A DNA stretch of 7,016 nucleotides from Acidobacteriota bacterium (GCA_030550225.1 JAUQPV010000134.1:1-7016), one strand, 5' to 3'; positions 1 through 5,901 are shown, counted from the first letter of the stretch. Notes: generated from the sequence alone by a model not told the origin. Made by a program: numbers and translations.

Positions 1-117
1 ATGTTGGTCTGCGCCCTGGCCGGCCGAGACTTCATCCTGGCGGCCTATCAGGAGGCCGTCCGGGAACGCTACCGTTTTTACAGCTACGGGGACTGCATGT
101 TGATCCTGGACGAATGA
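1..117 (+). CDS. queA: QueA C-terminus (S-adenosylmethionine:tRNA ribosyltransferase-isomerase), partial
   Basis: Frame 1 is open from the first base to TGA at 115-117, giving 38 residues. The tail contains AGRDFILAAYQEAV followed by YRFYSYGDCMLIL. This matches the very conserved C-terminal end of QueA as I know it (a 'FAGRE..L.AY..A....YRF.SYGDAM.I' pattern). QueA is a cytoplasmic enzyme that transfers and isomerises the ribosyl group of SAM onto 7-aminomethyl-7-deazaguanine in tRNA, forming epoxyqueuosine. The usual Ala of SYGDAM is Cys here, a mild change. The ATG at base 1 is almost certainly an internal Met, because the family is about 340 residues long and the rest of the gene lies left of the window. 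The next gene starts 106 bp downstream and has no functional link that I can see. Identification rests on the terminal motif only. Confidence 0.85.
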   Translation: MLVCALAGRDFILAAYQEAVRERYRFYSYGDCMLILDE

Positions 118-223
118 TTCCGTCCCTTGTCCCCCATACGCCTCCCTGCAAATGAGGGATCGCCGTCGCCCTTTACCGCCGCCTGCACGGGTCGGGTGAA
201 GACCCTTCTCGCGGAGGTAGGCC
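118..223. other. Short intergenic gap between queA and the needle-like gene
   Basis: This 106-bp gap holds a weak 5-bp inverted repeat (TCCCT at 143-147, AGGGA at 155-159, 7-base loop) without a T-tract. I do not call it a terminator with confidence. The only clear signal is the Shine-Dalgarno sequence GGAGGT at 213-218. I see no convincing -35/-10 pair. Confidence 0.4.
213..218 (+). promoter_or_regulatory. Ribosome binding site deciding the start at 224
   Basis: GGAGGT lies 5 bases before the ATG at 224. This is a near-ideal Shine-Dalgarno sequence and spacing. It supports the start at 224 and argues that the reading frame 224-1045 is a real translated gene, although the product is not a well-known protein. 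Confidence 0.75.
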
Positions 224-1045
224 ATGCTTCCCATCGTCGCGACCCTCGCCAAGTTGGCTCCCGTGGTGGCCCCCGTCGTGAAAGACGTCGCCGCCAATGT
301 CGTCCGGGGCCTTACGAAACAGTCACGTCCGGACCTGCCAGGGATGGCCGATGAGTTTTCCCGTATCTCAGGAGACTTCCTGAACCGCCTCGTGAACCGG
401 ACGGAGCTTCCCGGCGGGTTGCCGACCATCGCACCGGGCGGGTGCATCCCGTCCCCGGAGCGCTCGCAAGACTGGAAACTCCCCATCATCTTCCCGCCGG
501 ACCCGAACCGCCTGGTCTTGGACCGCCTGATGACCCAGGTCGACCGCTTGCTGGAAGGCCTGACCCGAATCACAAACCTCCTCACAAGCCTCTTAAAGGA
601 CCTCTTTCCTCAGGGGCCGGGGACCGTCCAGGACAAGCCGCCGTCCCCCGGCGGCCTTTACACGGACATGGCCCGGACCGAGGCACCGGCGGTTTCCCCG
701 CCGGCCGCGGGGAAGCCCTGTTCGTCGGAAGCGTCGTCTCCACCGTCCGGGTCGCCGTCCCCGAGTGGGCCCCCCGCATCCGTTCCCGTCCCGAAGGGGA
801 AGCCAGATTCAACACCTGTCTCGACCGAGGGCCTTGGCGGTCGGACCCTGGAGCGCCTCTTTGACGACATGAACAGCGTCGAATCCCAGATCAACGGCCT
901 GGACCCTAACGACCCGAAGGCTCAGTTTCGCCTCATGCAACTCCAGCAGAAAATGCAGAGGCTGACCCAGATGATCAATCTCATCGCCGAGATGCGAAAG
1001 GCTCTGCATGACACCTCGATGGCCATCATCCGCAATATCCGATGA
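224..1045 (+). CDS. Unknown protein with type III secretion needle-like C-terminal domain
   Basis: The 273-residue product has three parts. Residues 1-30 form an amphipathic/hydrophobic Ala-Val-rich stretch with two Lys, without a typical signal peptide cleavage site. Residues ~90-130 are predicted helical, with regularly spaced Leu. Residues ~131-205 are a Pro/Ser/Gly-rich linker. Residues ~209-273 are a charged helical pair joined by DPNDP (227-231), ending in DTSMAIIRNIR. From memory, this end aligns without gaps to the C-terminus of the Salmonella needle subunit PrgI (...KDIDAAIIQNFR), including shared Asp, Ala, Ile-Ile, Asn and terminal Arg. The P.DP turn is offset by about three residues. 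Needle subunits are about 80 residues, so this would be a needle-like domain on a long N-terminal extension. A TPR gene resembling type III chaperones follows 143 bp downstream. Alternatives are a translocator/inner-rod-like protein or an unrelated helical hairpin. The gene itself is likely real because of its good RBS; the function is tentative. Confidence 0.7.
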   Translation: MLPIVATLAKLAPVVAPVVKDVAANVVRGLTKQSRPDLPGMADEFSRISGDFLNRLVNRTELPGGLPTIAPGGCIPSPERSQDWKLPIIFPPDPNRLVLDRLMTQVDRLLEGLTRITNLLTSLLKDLFPQGPGTVQDKPPSPGGLYTDMARTEAPAVSPPAAGKPCSSEASSPPSGSPSPSGPPASVPVPKGKPDSTPVSTEGLGGRTLERLFDDMNSVESQINGLDPNDPKAQFRLMQLQQKMQRLTQMINLIAEMRKALHDTSMAIIRNIR

Positions 1046-1140
1046 GGCCCCGGCCCCGGAAGGACTATGGGCCGCCGACCGCAGACCACTACCGCTTCCT
1101 TTCAACTTGACCTATGGATACGGCTCTGGCGGGTTGCCCC

Positions 1141-1168
1141 TATCCTGCATCTCGCATCCTGCATCTGA
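1141..1168. repeat. Short tandem array with 7-bp period (array 1)
   Basis: Four consecutive 7-base units (TATCCTG, CATCTCG, CATCCTG, CATCTGA) fit a YATCYYG-like consensus. Within it the 11-mer ATCCTGCATCT occurs twice, at 1142-1152 and 1156-1166. It lies immediately before the RBS of the TPR gene. The same unit type appears on the opposite strand at 6568-6588. Confidence 0.6.
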
Positions 1169-1177
1169 ATGCCTCAT

Positions 1178-1183
1178 GGAGGT
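1178..1183 (+). promoter_or_regulatory. Ribosome binding site deciding the start at 1189
   Basis: GGAGGT sits 5 bases before the ATG at 1189, the same spacing as for the gene at 224. The upstream in-frame ATG at 1114 has no such site, and starting there would translate the heptad array. The start at 1189 is therefore preferred. Confidence 0.8.
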
Positions 1184-1188
1184 GCGTC

Positions 1189-1680
1189 ATGAATCTTCAG
1201 GTGTGGCAAAGCCTCAAAGAGACTCTCCAGGCAGTCCTGGGAGATGGCCGATGGGATGAGGCTCTCGGGCTGAACGCAGAGGCCGTCTCGGCCCTCATCC
1301 AGACGGCCCATCAACTGGCCGAACAGGGGCGGCTCGACGAGGCGCAAGCCCTCTTCGAGGGGCTGGTCGTGCTGTATCCCCAGGAGGCCTACCTACATAC
1401 GGCCCTGGGGTGTGTTTACATGCAGAAGGGCTGGACCGAGGACGCCCTGGCCGCCTTCCAGTGTGCCCTGACTCGGGACCCGACGGACGTCGTTGCCCAT
1501 ACGTATTTGGGCGAACTCCGTCTGACCCGCGGGGAGGTCGAGGCGGCCTTAGGACATCTGGCGCAAGCCGTCGCACTCGACCCGGCCGGGATGGATCCCT
1601 ATGCGAACCGAGCCCGTCTGCTCAGTGGCCTTGCGGCGGCCCTGGCCCGGAACGGTGTCGGCCCAGGCGGGGACGCCTGA
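1189..1680 (+). CDS. TPR protein resembling type III secretion chaperones (LcrH/SycD or YscG/PscG type)
   Basis: The 163-residue product is mostly three tetratricopeptide repeats: about residues 34-66 (helix pair around GRLDEAQALFEGLVVL), 68-101 (ALGCVYMQKG..EDALAAFQCAL..DP) and 102-135 (YLGELRLTRGEVEAALGHLAQAVALDP). They are flanked by a ~30-residue N-terminal helical segment and a short C-terminal tail. There is no signal peptide or membrane segment, so it should be cytoplasmic. Size, three-repeat arrangement and the phrases 'LAEQGRLDEAQALFEGL...P' and 'LGCVYMQKGWTEDALAAFQCAL' follow the pattern of class II type III secretion chaperones as I know them. These bind translocators (LcrH/SycD/IpgC) or the needle subunit (PscG/YscG). 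The needle-like gene lies directly upstream, which fits. TPRs are promiscuous, so an unrelated adaptor role remains possible. The TPR call is secure; the chaperone role is inference. Confidence 0.85.
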   Translation: MNLQVWQSLKETLQAVLGDGRWDEALGLNAEAVSALIQTAHQLAEQGRLDEAQALFEGLVVLYPQEAYLHTALGCVYMQKGWTEDALAAFQCALTRDPTDVVAHTYLGELRLTRGEVEAALGHLAQAVALDPAGMDPYANRARLLSGLAAALARNGVGPGGDA

Positions 1681-1682
1681 GC

Positions 1683-1696
1683 TCCCACGGGTGGGA
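1683..1696 (+). terminator. Weak hairpin just after the TPR gene stop
   Basis: TCCCA (1683-1687) and TGGGA (1692-1696) can pair around a CGGG loop, two bases after the TGA of the TPR gene. There is no downstream T-tract, so it may be a weak terminator or chance. A promoter for the next gene follows, which makes a transcription end here plausible. Confidence 0.25.
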
Positions 1697-1741
1697 TGCC
1701 TACGCTCCATGAAACACCGGAGGGTCCCGGCGACGGCGGCC

Positions 1742-1770
1742 TTGGAAAGATCCCTGCAAAGGGGTATAAT
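1742..1770 (+). promoter_or_regulatory. Sigma70-type promoter for the GGDEF/EAL gene
   Basis: TTGGAA at 1742-1747 (4 of 6 to TTGACA) and a perfect TATAAT at 1765-1770 are separated by exactly 17 bases. Transcription would begin near 1777, leaving a leader of about 20 bases. AGGAG at 1781-1785 is the likely ribosome binding site, with a rather long 11-base spacing to the ATG at 1797. This is the most convincing promoter in the window. It indicates that the c-di-GMP gene is transcribed independently of the two genes upstream. Confidence 0.7.
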
Positions 1771-1796
1771 CATCGGACGTAGGAGAATTTGCAGTT

Positions 1797-4700
1797 ATGA
1801 GACACAGGCACCGCCGGGCCGTCGAGGGGGCACTCCTGAGCGAGCTGGCGGCTCAAGTCCATCGGGGATTGGACCTGGACGCCTTCGTCCAAGCAATCCT
1901 GGAGGTCTTGGTCCGTCAGACGGGTAGCACGGGCGGTTGGGTCTGTGTGAATATGCCGGACCGCCCATGGCGGGTCGTGGCCCGGCAGGGGCTGGACATC
2001 CCGGAGACTTGCTGTCGGAATCAGGAAGCGGTCCCACTGGGAGCCCCGGTTTGCAGGTTCCGGATGTCGGAGGGCGACGGGCCGCCTCTGCATCGTATGG
2101 ATATTCCCCTCTGGTCGGGCGACGCCCTCATCGGGGTCGTCGGTCTCCACGGTCGGGGCCGTCGGGGGCCTCGACTCTCGGTCGAGACCCGGGTATTCCT
2201 TCAAGGATGGCTGGGGTCCGTCTTGGCCGGGGTTGCCGAAGCAACGGCCCTCCGACAGTTGTACCGGGGACTCTTTGAGCATCTTCCCGTCGGGGTCTAC
2301 CGCTCCACGCCGGAGGGTCGGATCATCGCCGCCAATCCGGCCGCCGTCCGGATGTTCGGGTACGATCGAGCGGAAGAATTCTGTGCCTTGAACGCTGTCC
2401 AGCTCTACGTGGACCCCGAGGACCGCCGACGGTGGCTCCAGATGTTCCAGGAGCGGGGTGAGGTCCTCGGGTTTGTCGCCCTCATGCGTCGGAAAGACGG
2501 CCAGGTCCTGTGGGTCCGGGATAGCGCCCGGGCTATCCGGGACTCGGCTGGTCAGGTCGTTTACCTGGAGGGCATCCTGGAGGACGTGACGGCCGCCCGT
2601 CAGGCCGAAGAGGCCTTTCAGGAGAGCGAAGCCCGCTATCGTCGTCTCGTCGAGCTGTCGCCCGATGGGGTCGCCGTCCATTTGGACGGCCGGATCGTGT
2701 ATGTCAACCCGACGGGCGCCCGGATCATAGGCGCGACCTCGCCGGAAGAACTGATCGGGCGGCCGGTCTCAGACTTCGTCCACCCGGAATATCGGGCCGT
2801 CGTGGGGGAGCGCATCCGTCGGATGTTGGAGACGGGCGGAGCGGCCGAGCTCATCGAGGAAAAATTCGTCCGCCTGGACGGTCAAGTCATCGACGTGGAG
2901 GTGGCGGCGACGGCGATCCCGTACCAGGGCCGGACCGCCGTGATGGTCGTCTTCCGGGACATTACGGAGCGGAAGCGGGCCGAAGCGGAACGGAACCGGC
3001 TCTTGGACCGCATGCAAGCTCAGCAGGCGGCCCTGGTCCGGCTGGCGACGGAGCCGGCCCTGGCGGAGGGCCGATTAGACGATCTCTGGCCCGTCCTGAC
3101 GGCGACCGTCGCCGACGTCCTGGGCGTCGAGCGGGTGAACGTGTGGGAGTTTTCGCCCGATGGGGCTGAGCTTCGGTGCCTGGTGAACTTTGAACGTTCG
3201 ACCCGCCGCCACTCGGCGGGGGACGTCCTCCCGATGCATCGATACCCCCGCTATGTGGCGGCCCTTCGGTCCGGTCTGGTCATCGAGGCCTCCGACGTCC
3301 ACCAGGACCCCCGGACGGCTGAACTGGCGGCTGACTACTGGTCGCCCTTGGGGATTGCCTCGTCACTGGACACCCCAGTCCGCCTGCGGGGCCGAGTCGT
3401 CGGGGTCCTCTGCTGTGAGCACGTGGGAGCCCCCCGGACGTGGACATCCGACGAGGTCGCCTTCGTCGCGGAAGTCGCCGACCTCATCGCCCAAGCCTTT
3501 TTGAACGCTGAGGTACGCCGTCTGGCCGAGGAAATCCGCCAGCGGGCGGATCGAGCCATCCGACTCCATCGGGCCAGCGAGGCCCTCAGCGTGTCCCGGC
3601 CCTTCTCGATGACGGCCGAGGTCATCGGTCGGGAGGCGGCCCGCCTGGCCGATACCGACCGGGTGGCCGTCTATCTGGTCCATTCGGACGGCACGGTCAC
3701 GTGCGCATGGTCCCAAGGGGTCTCGGAGGTCTGGACCCGGGAGATGAGCCGATGGTATACCCAGCAGTCGTCAGTAGACCCGAAGTCCCTGACTGAGCTC
3801 TATTTTGTGCCTTCGTCGGAAGGATGGCCGACTGAAAATTACCGGACGGTGGCCCACCGGGAGGGCATCCGGGCGATGGCCGTCTGGCCTGTTATTTATG
3901 AGAATCGGCCCCGGGCTTTCATCGAGTGCTTCTACGACCGGGAACGCTCTTGGTCCGACGACGAACGGGAGATCATGCAGGCCTACACCCGGCAGGCGGC
4001 CATCGCCCTGGAAAATGCCCGCCTGATGACGGAGCTCCAGCAAAGGGCCATCTTGGACCCCCTGACCGGCGTTTACAACCGTCGGTACCTGGAAGACGCT
4101 TTGGAACGGGCCCTGGCCTCGGTCCGTCGGGGTGCCGGCCCTCATGCCTTGTTATACATCGACCTGGACAAGTTCAAGGTCGTCAACGACGCCTTGGGCC
4201 ACTTCGCCGGGGACAACGTCCTGCGGGACCTGGCCCAGCATCTCCTTCAACGGACTCGCAAAAGTGACTTGTTGGCCCGCGTGGGTGGCGACGAGTTCGC
4301 CGTGCTAATCTACAACCGGGACGTGGCGGCGGCCGAGCAAGCGGCTGAGGGCTTTCGGCAGGCTGTCGAGGGCTACCGCTTCCGGACGGGGAGTTACGAG
4401 TTCCGTTTTACGGCCAGCATCGGCATCGCATCCATCACGCCGGACGCCGCCACGGTGGCCGACGTCTTGATGCAGGCCGACCTCGCCTGTTACGTCGCCA
4501 AGATGTCGGGTCGTAACCGGGTCCATCGTTATACGCCGGGCGACGTCCGGTGGTCCCATCGGGTCATGGACGAGGTGCGGCGGACCCAGCAAGTCCGGGA
4601 GGCCCTCCAGCGGGGCCGGATGGCCCTCGTCTTTCAGCCGGTCGTTCAGCTTCCGACGGGCACGCCCGTCTTTTATGAGGCCCTCGTCCGGATGGTCCAG

Positions 4701-5291
4701 GACGACGGTACCCTCATGCCGGCTCAGGAATTCCTGCCTTTGGTTGAGCGATATGACTTCATCCATGAGGTGGACTGGTGGGTCCTGAACCACCTGCTCG
4801 ACAAGGCCCCGTCTTGGCCATCCCACCTGCAGTTGTCTGTGAACGTGTCGGTGGCCTTATTCGGTGACTCGACGGGTATCGAGCTGATGGAGACTCTGAT
4901 CCGGCAGTGGAAGGCGACCGGCGGCCTCATCGTGGAAGTCCCCGAGGGGGTCCTCCTCCAACGGACCGCCCACGCCTCGTCCCTGATCCGGAAGTGGCAT
5001 GGGATGGGATGCCGTTGGGCCCTGGACGGTTTCAGCGGGCAGACTTCGCTCCTGGAAGTCCTGGAGTCCACACCCTTTGATTACGTGAAGGCCGACGTGC
5101 GGCCTTTGACAGCCCTGGGCTGGACTGTGTCGGCCCGGGGGGCTATCGAAGCCATTTGCCATATAGCCCGAGCGTTGGACCTGAAAGTCATCGCCAAGGG
5201 TGTCGAAGACGAACAGACGGCCGCCGTCCTGCAAGAAGTCGGCGTCGATTACGCCCAAGGCTTTCTGTGGGGATCGCCCCAACCCCTGTAA
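1797..5291 (+). CDS. Multi-sensor c-di-GMP protein: GAF-PAS-PAS-GAF-GAF-GGDEF-EAL, likely diguanylate cyclase
   Basis: This is a 1164-residue soluble protein with no membrane segment. Approximate domains are: GAF-like 10-150; PAS 157-268 (GRIIAANPAAVRMFGY, ending LEDVTAARQAE); PAS 277-397 (ending FRDITERKRAE); GAF 412-572; GAF 587-742; GGDEF from DPLTGVYNRR (754) to ~910; EAL from ~945 to the end. The cyclase motif GGDEF (830-834) is intact. R821-K-S-D824 stands five residues before it, the position of the product-inhibition I-site. GGDEF domains condense two GTP into c-di-GMP. The EAL domain keeps E961-A-L, N1016, E1047, K1098 and Q1154. However, the usual DDFG is D1077-G-F-S and the usual AEGVE is A-K1134-G-V-E, so metal-binding/catalytic acids are missing. 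I infer synthesis rather than hydrolysis, controlled by small-molecule or redox/light sensing in the PAS/GAF domains. The ligands cannot be read from the sequence. Confidence 0.93.
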   Translation: MRHRHRRAVEGALLSELAAQVHRGLDLDAFVQAILEVLVRQTGSTGGWVCVNMPDRPWRVVARQGLDIPETCCRNQEAVPLGAPVCRFRMSEGDGPPLHRMDIPLWSGDALIGVVGLHGRGRRGPRLSVETRVFLQGWLGSVLAGVAEATALRQLYRGLFEHLPVGVYRSTPEGRIIAANPAAVRMFGYDRAEEFCALNAVQLYVDPEDRRRWLQMFQERGEVLGFVALMRRKDGQVLWVRDSARAIRDSAGQVVYLEGILEDVTAARQAEEAFQESEARYRRLVELSPDGVAVHLDGRIVYVNPTGARIIGATSPEELIGRPVSDFVHPEYRAVVGERIRRMLETGGAAELIEEKFVRLDGQVIDVEVAATAIPYQGRTAVMVVFRDITERKRAEAERNRLLDRMQAQQAALVRLATEPALAEGRLDDLWPVLTATVADVLGVERVNVWEFSPDGAELRCLVNFERSTRRHSAGDVLPMHRYPRYVAALRSGLVIEASDVHQDPRTAELAADYWSPLGIASSLDTPVRLRGRVVGVLCCEHVGAPRTWTSDEVAFVAEVADLIAQAFLNAEVRRLAEEIRQRADRAIRLHRASEALSVSRPFSMTAEVIGREAARLADTDRVAVYLVHSDGTVTCAWSQGVSEVWTREMSRWYTQQSSVDPKSLTELYFVPSSEGWPTENYRTVAHREGIRAMAVWPVIYENRPRAFIECFYDRERSWSDDEREIMQAYTRQAAIALENARLMTELQQRAILDPLTGVYNRRYLEDALERALASVRRGAGPHALLYIDLDKFKVVNDALGHFAGDNVLRDLAQHLLQRTRKSDLLARVGGDEFAVLIYNRDVAAAEQAAEGFRQAVEGYRFRTGSYEFRFTASIGIASITPDAATVADVLMQADLACYVAKMSGRNRVHRYTPGDVRWSHRVMDEVRRTQQVREALQRGRMALVFQPVVQLPTGTPVFYEALVRMVQDDGTLMPAQEFLPLVERYDFIHEVDWWVLNHLLDKAPSWPSHLQLSVNVSVALFGDSTGIELMETLIRQWKATGGLIVEVPEGVLLQRTAHASSLIRKWHGMGCRWALDGFSGQTSLLEVLESTPFDYVKADVRPLTALGWTVSARGAIEAICHIARALDLKVIAKGVEDEQTAAVLQEVGVDYAQGFLWGSPQPL

Positions 5292-5362
5292 CGAAAGGCC
5301 GCTTCCCCTCGGTATTGTATCGGCAAAGCACCCGGCTCGAAGCCTACCGCACTTTTCTTCGG
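5292..5362. other. Gap between the c-di-GMP gene and the secreted protein gene
   Basis: No clear hairpin follows the TAA at 5289-5291. TATTGT at 5313-5318 could be a -10 box, but no -35 stands at the right distance. Whether the downstream gene has its own promoter is undecided. Confidence 0.3.
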
Positions 5363-5374
5363 AGGAGGTGATCC
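5363..5374 (+). promoter_or_regulatory. Extended Shine-Dalgarno sequence of the secreted protein gene
   Basis: AGGAGGTGATCC is a 12-base uninterrupted complement of the conserved 3' end of bacterial 16S rRNA (GGATCACCTCCT) and runs directly into the ATG at 5375. The AGGAGG core is 6 bases from the start. This is much longer than the other ribosome binding sites here (GGAGGT, AGGAG). It fixes the start and suggests efficient initiation. Confidence 0.8.
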
Positions 5375-5764
5375 ATGAAACGATGGACGGTCCTGGGCCT
5401 GAGTGCCCTGTGGGTCGCTTCGATGGCCTTTCTGCCCGTTCTTGGAAGCTGGGCTGGCGAAAAAGGGGGCAAGGCGGTGACGGTGACCGGTGAGGTCATC
5501 GATACGGCCTGCTTCTTTGCCAAGGGCGCCAAGGGCAGTGGCCATGCAAAGTGCGCTAAGATGTGCATCGAGGGCGGCGTCCCGGCCGGTCTGCTGGCCG
5601 ACGACGGCAAGGTTTACATCCTGGCCGGCGACATGATGGAGAATCCGGAAGCCTTTCAGAAGGCGAAGGAGTACGCCGCCCAACGGGTGTCCGTCACGGG
5701 GACGGTCGTCGAAAAGGACGGGACCAAGCTCTTACTAGTTCAGTCTGTTCAGCCCGCCCGGTAA
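5375..5764 (+). CDS. Small secreted Cys/His protein of unknown function
   Basis: The 129-residue product begins with a signal peptide: MKRW, a hydrophobic core at ~5-24, and probable cleavage near SWAG (25-28). The mature part of about 100 residues starts with a beta-rich segment VTVTGEVIDTAC. A Cys/His cluster follows (C46, H57, C60, C64, i.e. C-x10-H-x2-C-x3-C). Then come GGVPAGLLADDGKVYIL and a closing strand pair VSVTGTVVEKDGTKLLLV. The 'VTGxVxD...' openings at both ends suggest an OB-fold-like barrel. I recall similar small exported proteins of unknown function in other bacteria with respiratory gene clusters, but I know no established function. The cluster could bind a metal or form disulfides; there is no CxxCH, so c-type haem is unlikely. 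It lies about 175 bp upstream of actA, but a strong hairpin separates them. It is probably periplasmic. Confidence 0.8.
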   Translation: MKRWTVLGLSALWVASMAFLPVLGSWAGEKGGKAVTVTGEVIDTACFFAKGAKGSGHAKCAKMCIEGGVPAGLLADDGKVYILAGDMMENPEAFQKAKEYAAQRVSVTGTVVEKDGTKLLLVQSVQPAR

Positions 5765-5777
5765 GCCCGATGGACCT

Positions 5778-5804
5778 GGGGGGCAGGCTTTGCGCCTGCC
5801 CCCC
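5778..5804 (+). terminator. Strong GC hairpin after the secreted protein gene
   Basis: An 11-bp perfect stem (5778-5788 with 5794-5804; six G facing six C, then CAGGC/GCCTG) closes a 5-base TTTGC loop. It begins 14 bases after the TAA at 5762-5764. The position fits an intrinsic terminator, but the stem is followed by TATAAGG rather than a T-run, so termination may be weak. It shares its GCAGGC/GCCTGC core with the hairpin at 5883-5901, so it may instead be a dispersed palindromic repeat. Confidence 0.55.
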
Positions 5805-5882
5805 TATAAGGCCGATCAGACGCCATTCTCACGGACCGTTGGAGATGGGGCGACACGGGCCGACGGGGACGTCGGCCTGACC

Positions 5883-5901
5883 CGCAGGCCCGAGGCCTGC
5901 G
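5883..5901. repeat. Second palindrome with the same GCAGGC/GCCTGC core
   Basis: CGCAGGCC (5883-5890) and GGCCTGCG (5894-5901) form a perfect 8-bp stem with a CGA loop. It has the same GCAGGC...GCCTGC arms, at the same 17-base outer length, as the centre of the hairpin at 5778-5804. No T-tract follows. It lies in the otherwise featureless gap before actA. Confidence 0.5.

Larger units (their letters stand above)
1046..1188. other. Intergenic gap with a heptad array before the TPR gene
   Basis: This 143-bp gap contains a TTGACC hexamer at 1107-1112 that resembles a -35 box. No matching -10 sits at 16-18 bases, so I do not call a promoter. It also holds the 7-bp-periodic array at 1141-1168 and the Shine-Dalgarno sequence GGAGGT at 1178-1183. 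No hairpin terminator for the upstream gene is evident, so the two genes could be cotranscribed. Confidence 0.45.

Noticed and set aside
442..864. A 140-codon + strand frame overlapping the needle-like gene
   Set aside because: It is Pro/Gly/Arg-rich and out of frame with a gene that has a better RBS and structured C-terminus; treated as a shadow.
1107..1112. TTGACC as a -35 box of a promoter for the TPR gene
   Set aside because: No -10-like hexamer lies 16-18 bases downstream; the nearest TATC sequence is 28 bases away, inside the repeat array.
1114..1188. ATG at 1114 as an earlier start of the TPR gene
   Set aside because: It has no Shine-Dalgarno sequence and would translate the heptad array, whereas the ATG at 1189 has GGAGGT at ideal spacing.
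2519..2538. 7-bp inverted repeat (GGATAGC / GCTATCC, 6-base loop) inside the first PAS domain
   Set aside because: It lies within well-conserved coding sequence, and repeated use of CGG/GGG/ATC codons makes such a match likely by chance; no regulatory role is supported.
1770..2681. A 303-codon open frame on the - strand opposite the c-di-GMP gene
   Set aside because: It lies wholly over GAF/PAS coding sequence, has Pro/Asp/Arg-rich composition typical of an antisense shadow in GC-rich DNA, shows no recognisable domain and has no ribosome binding site worth noting.
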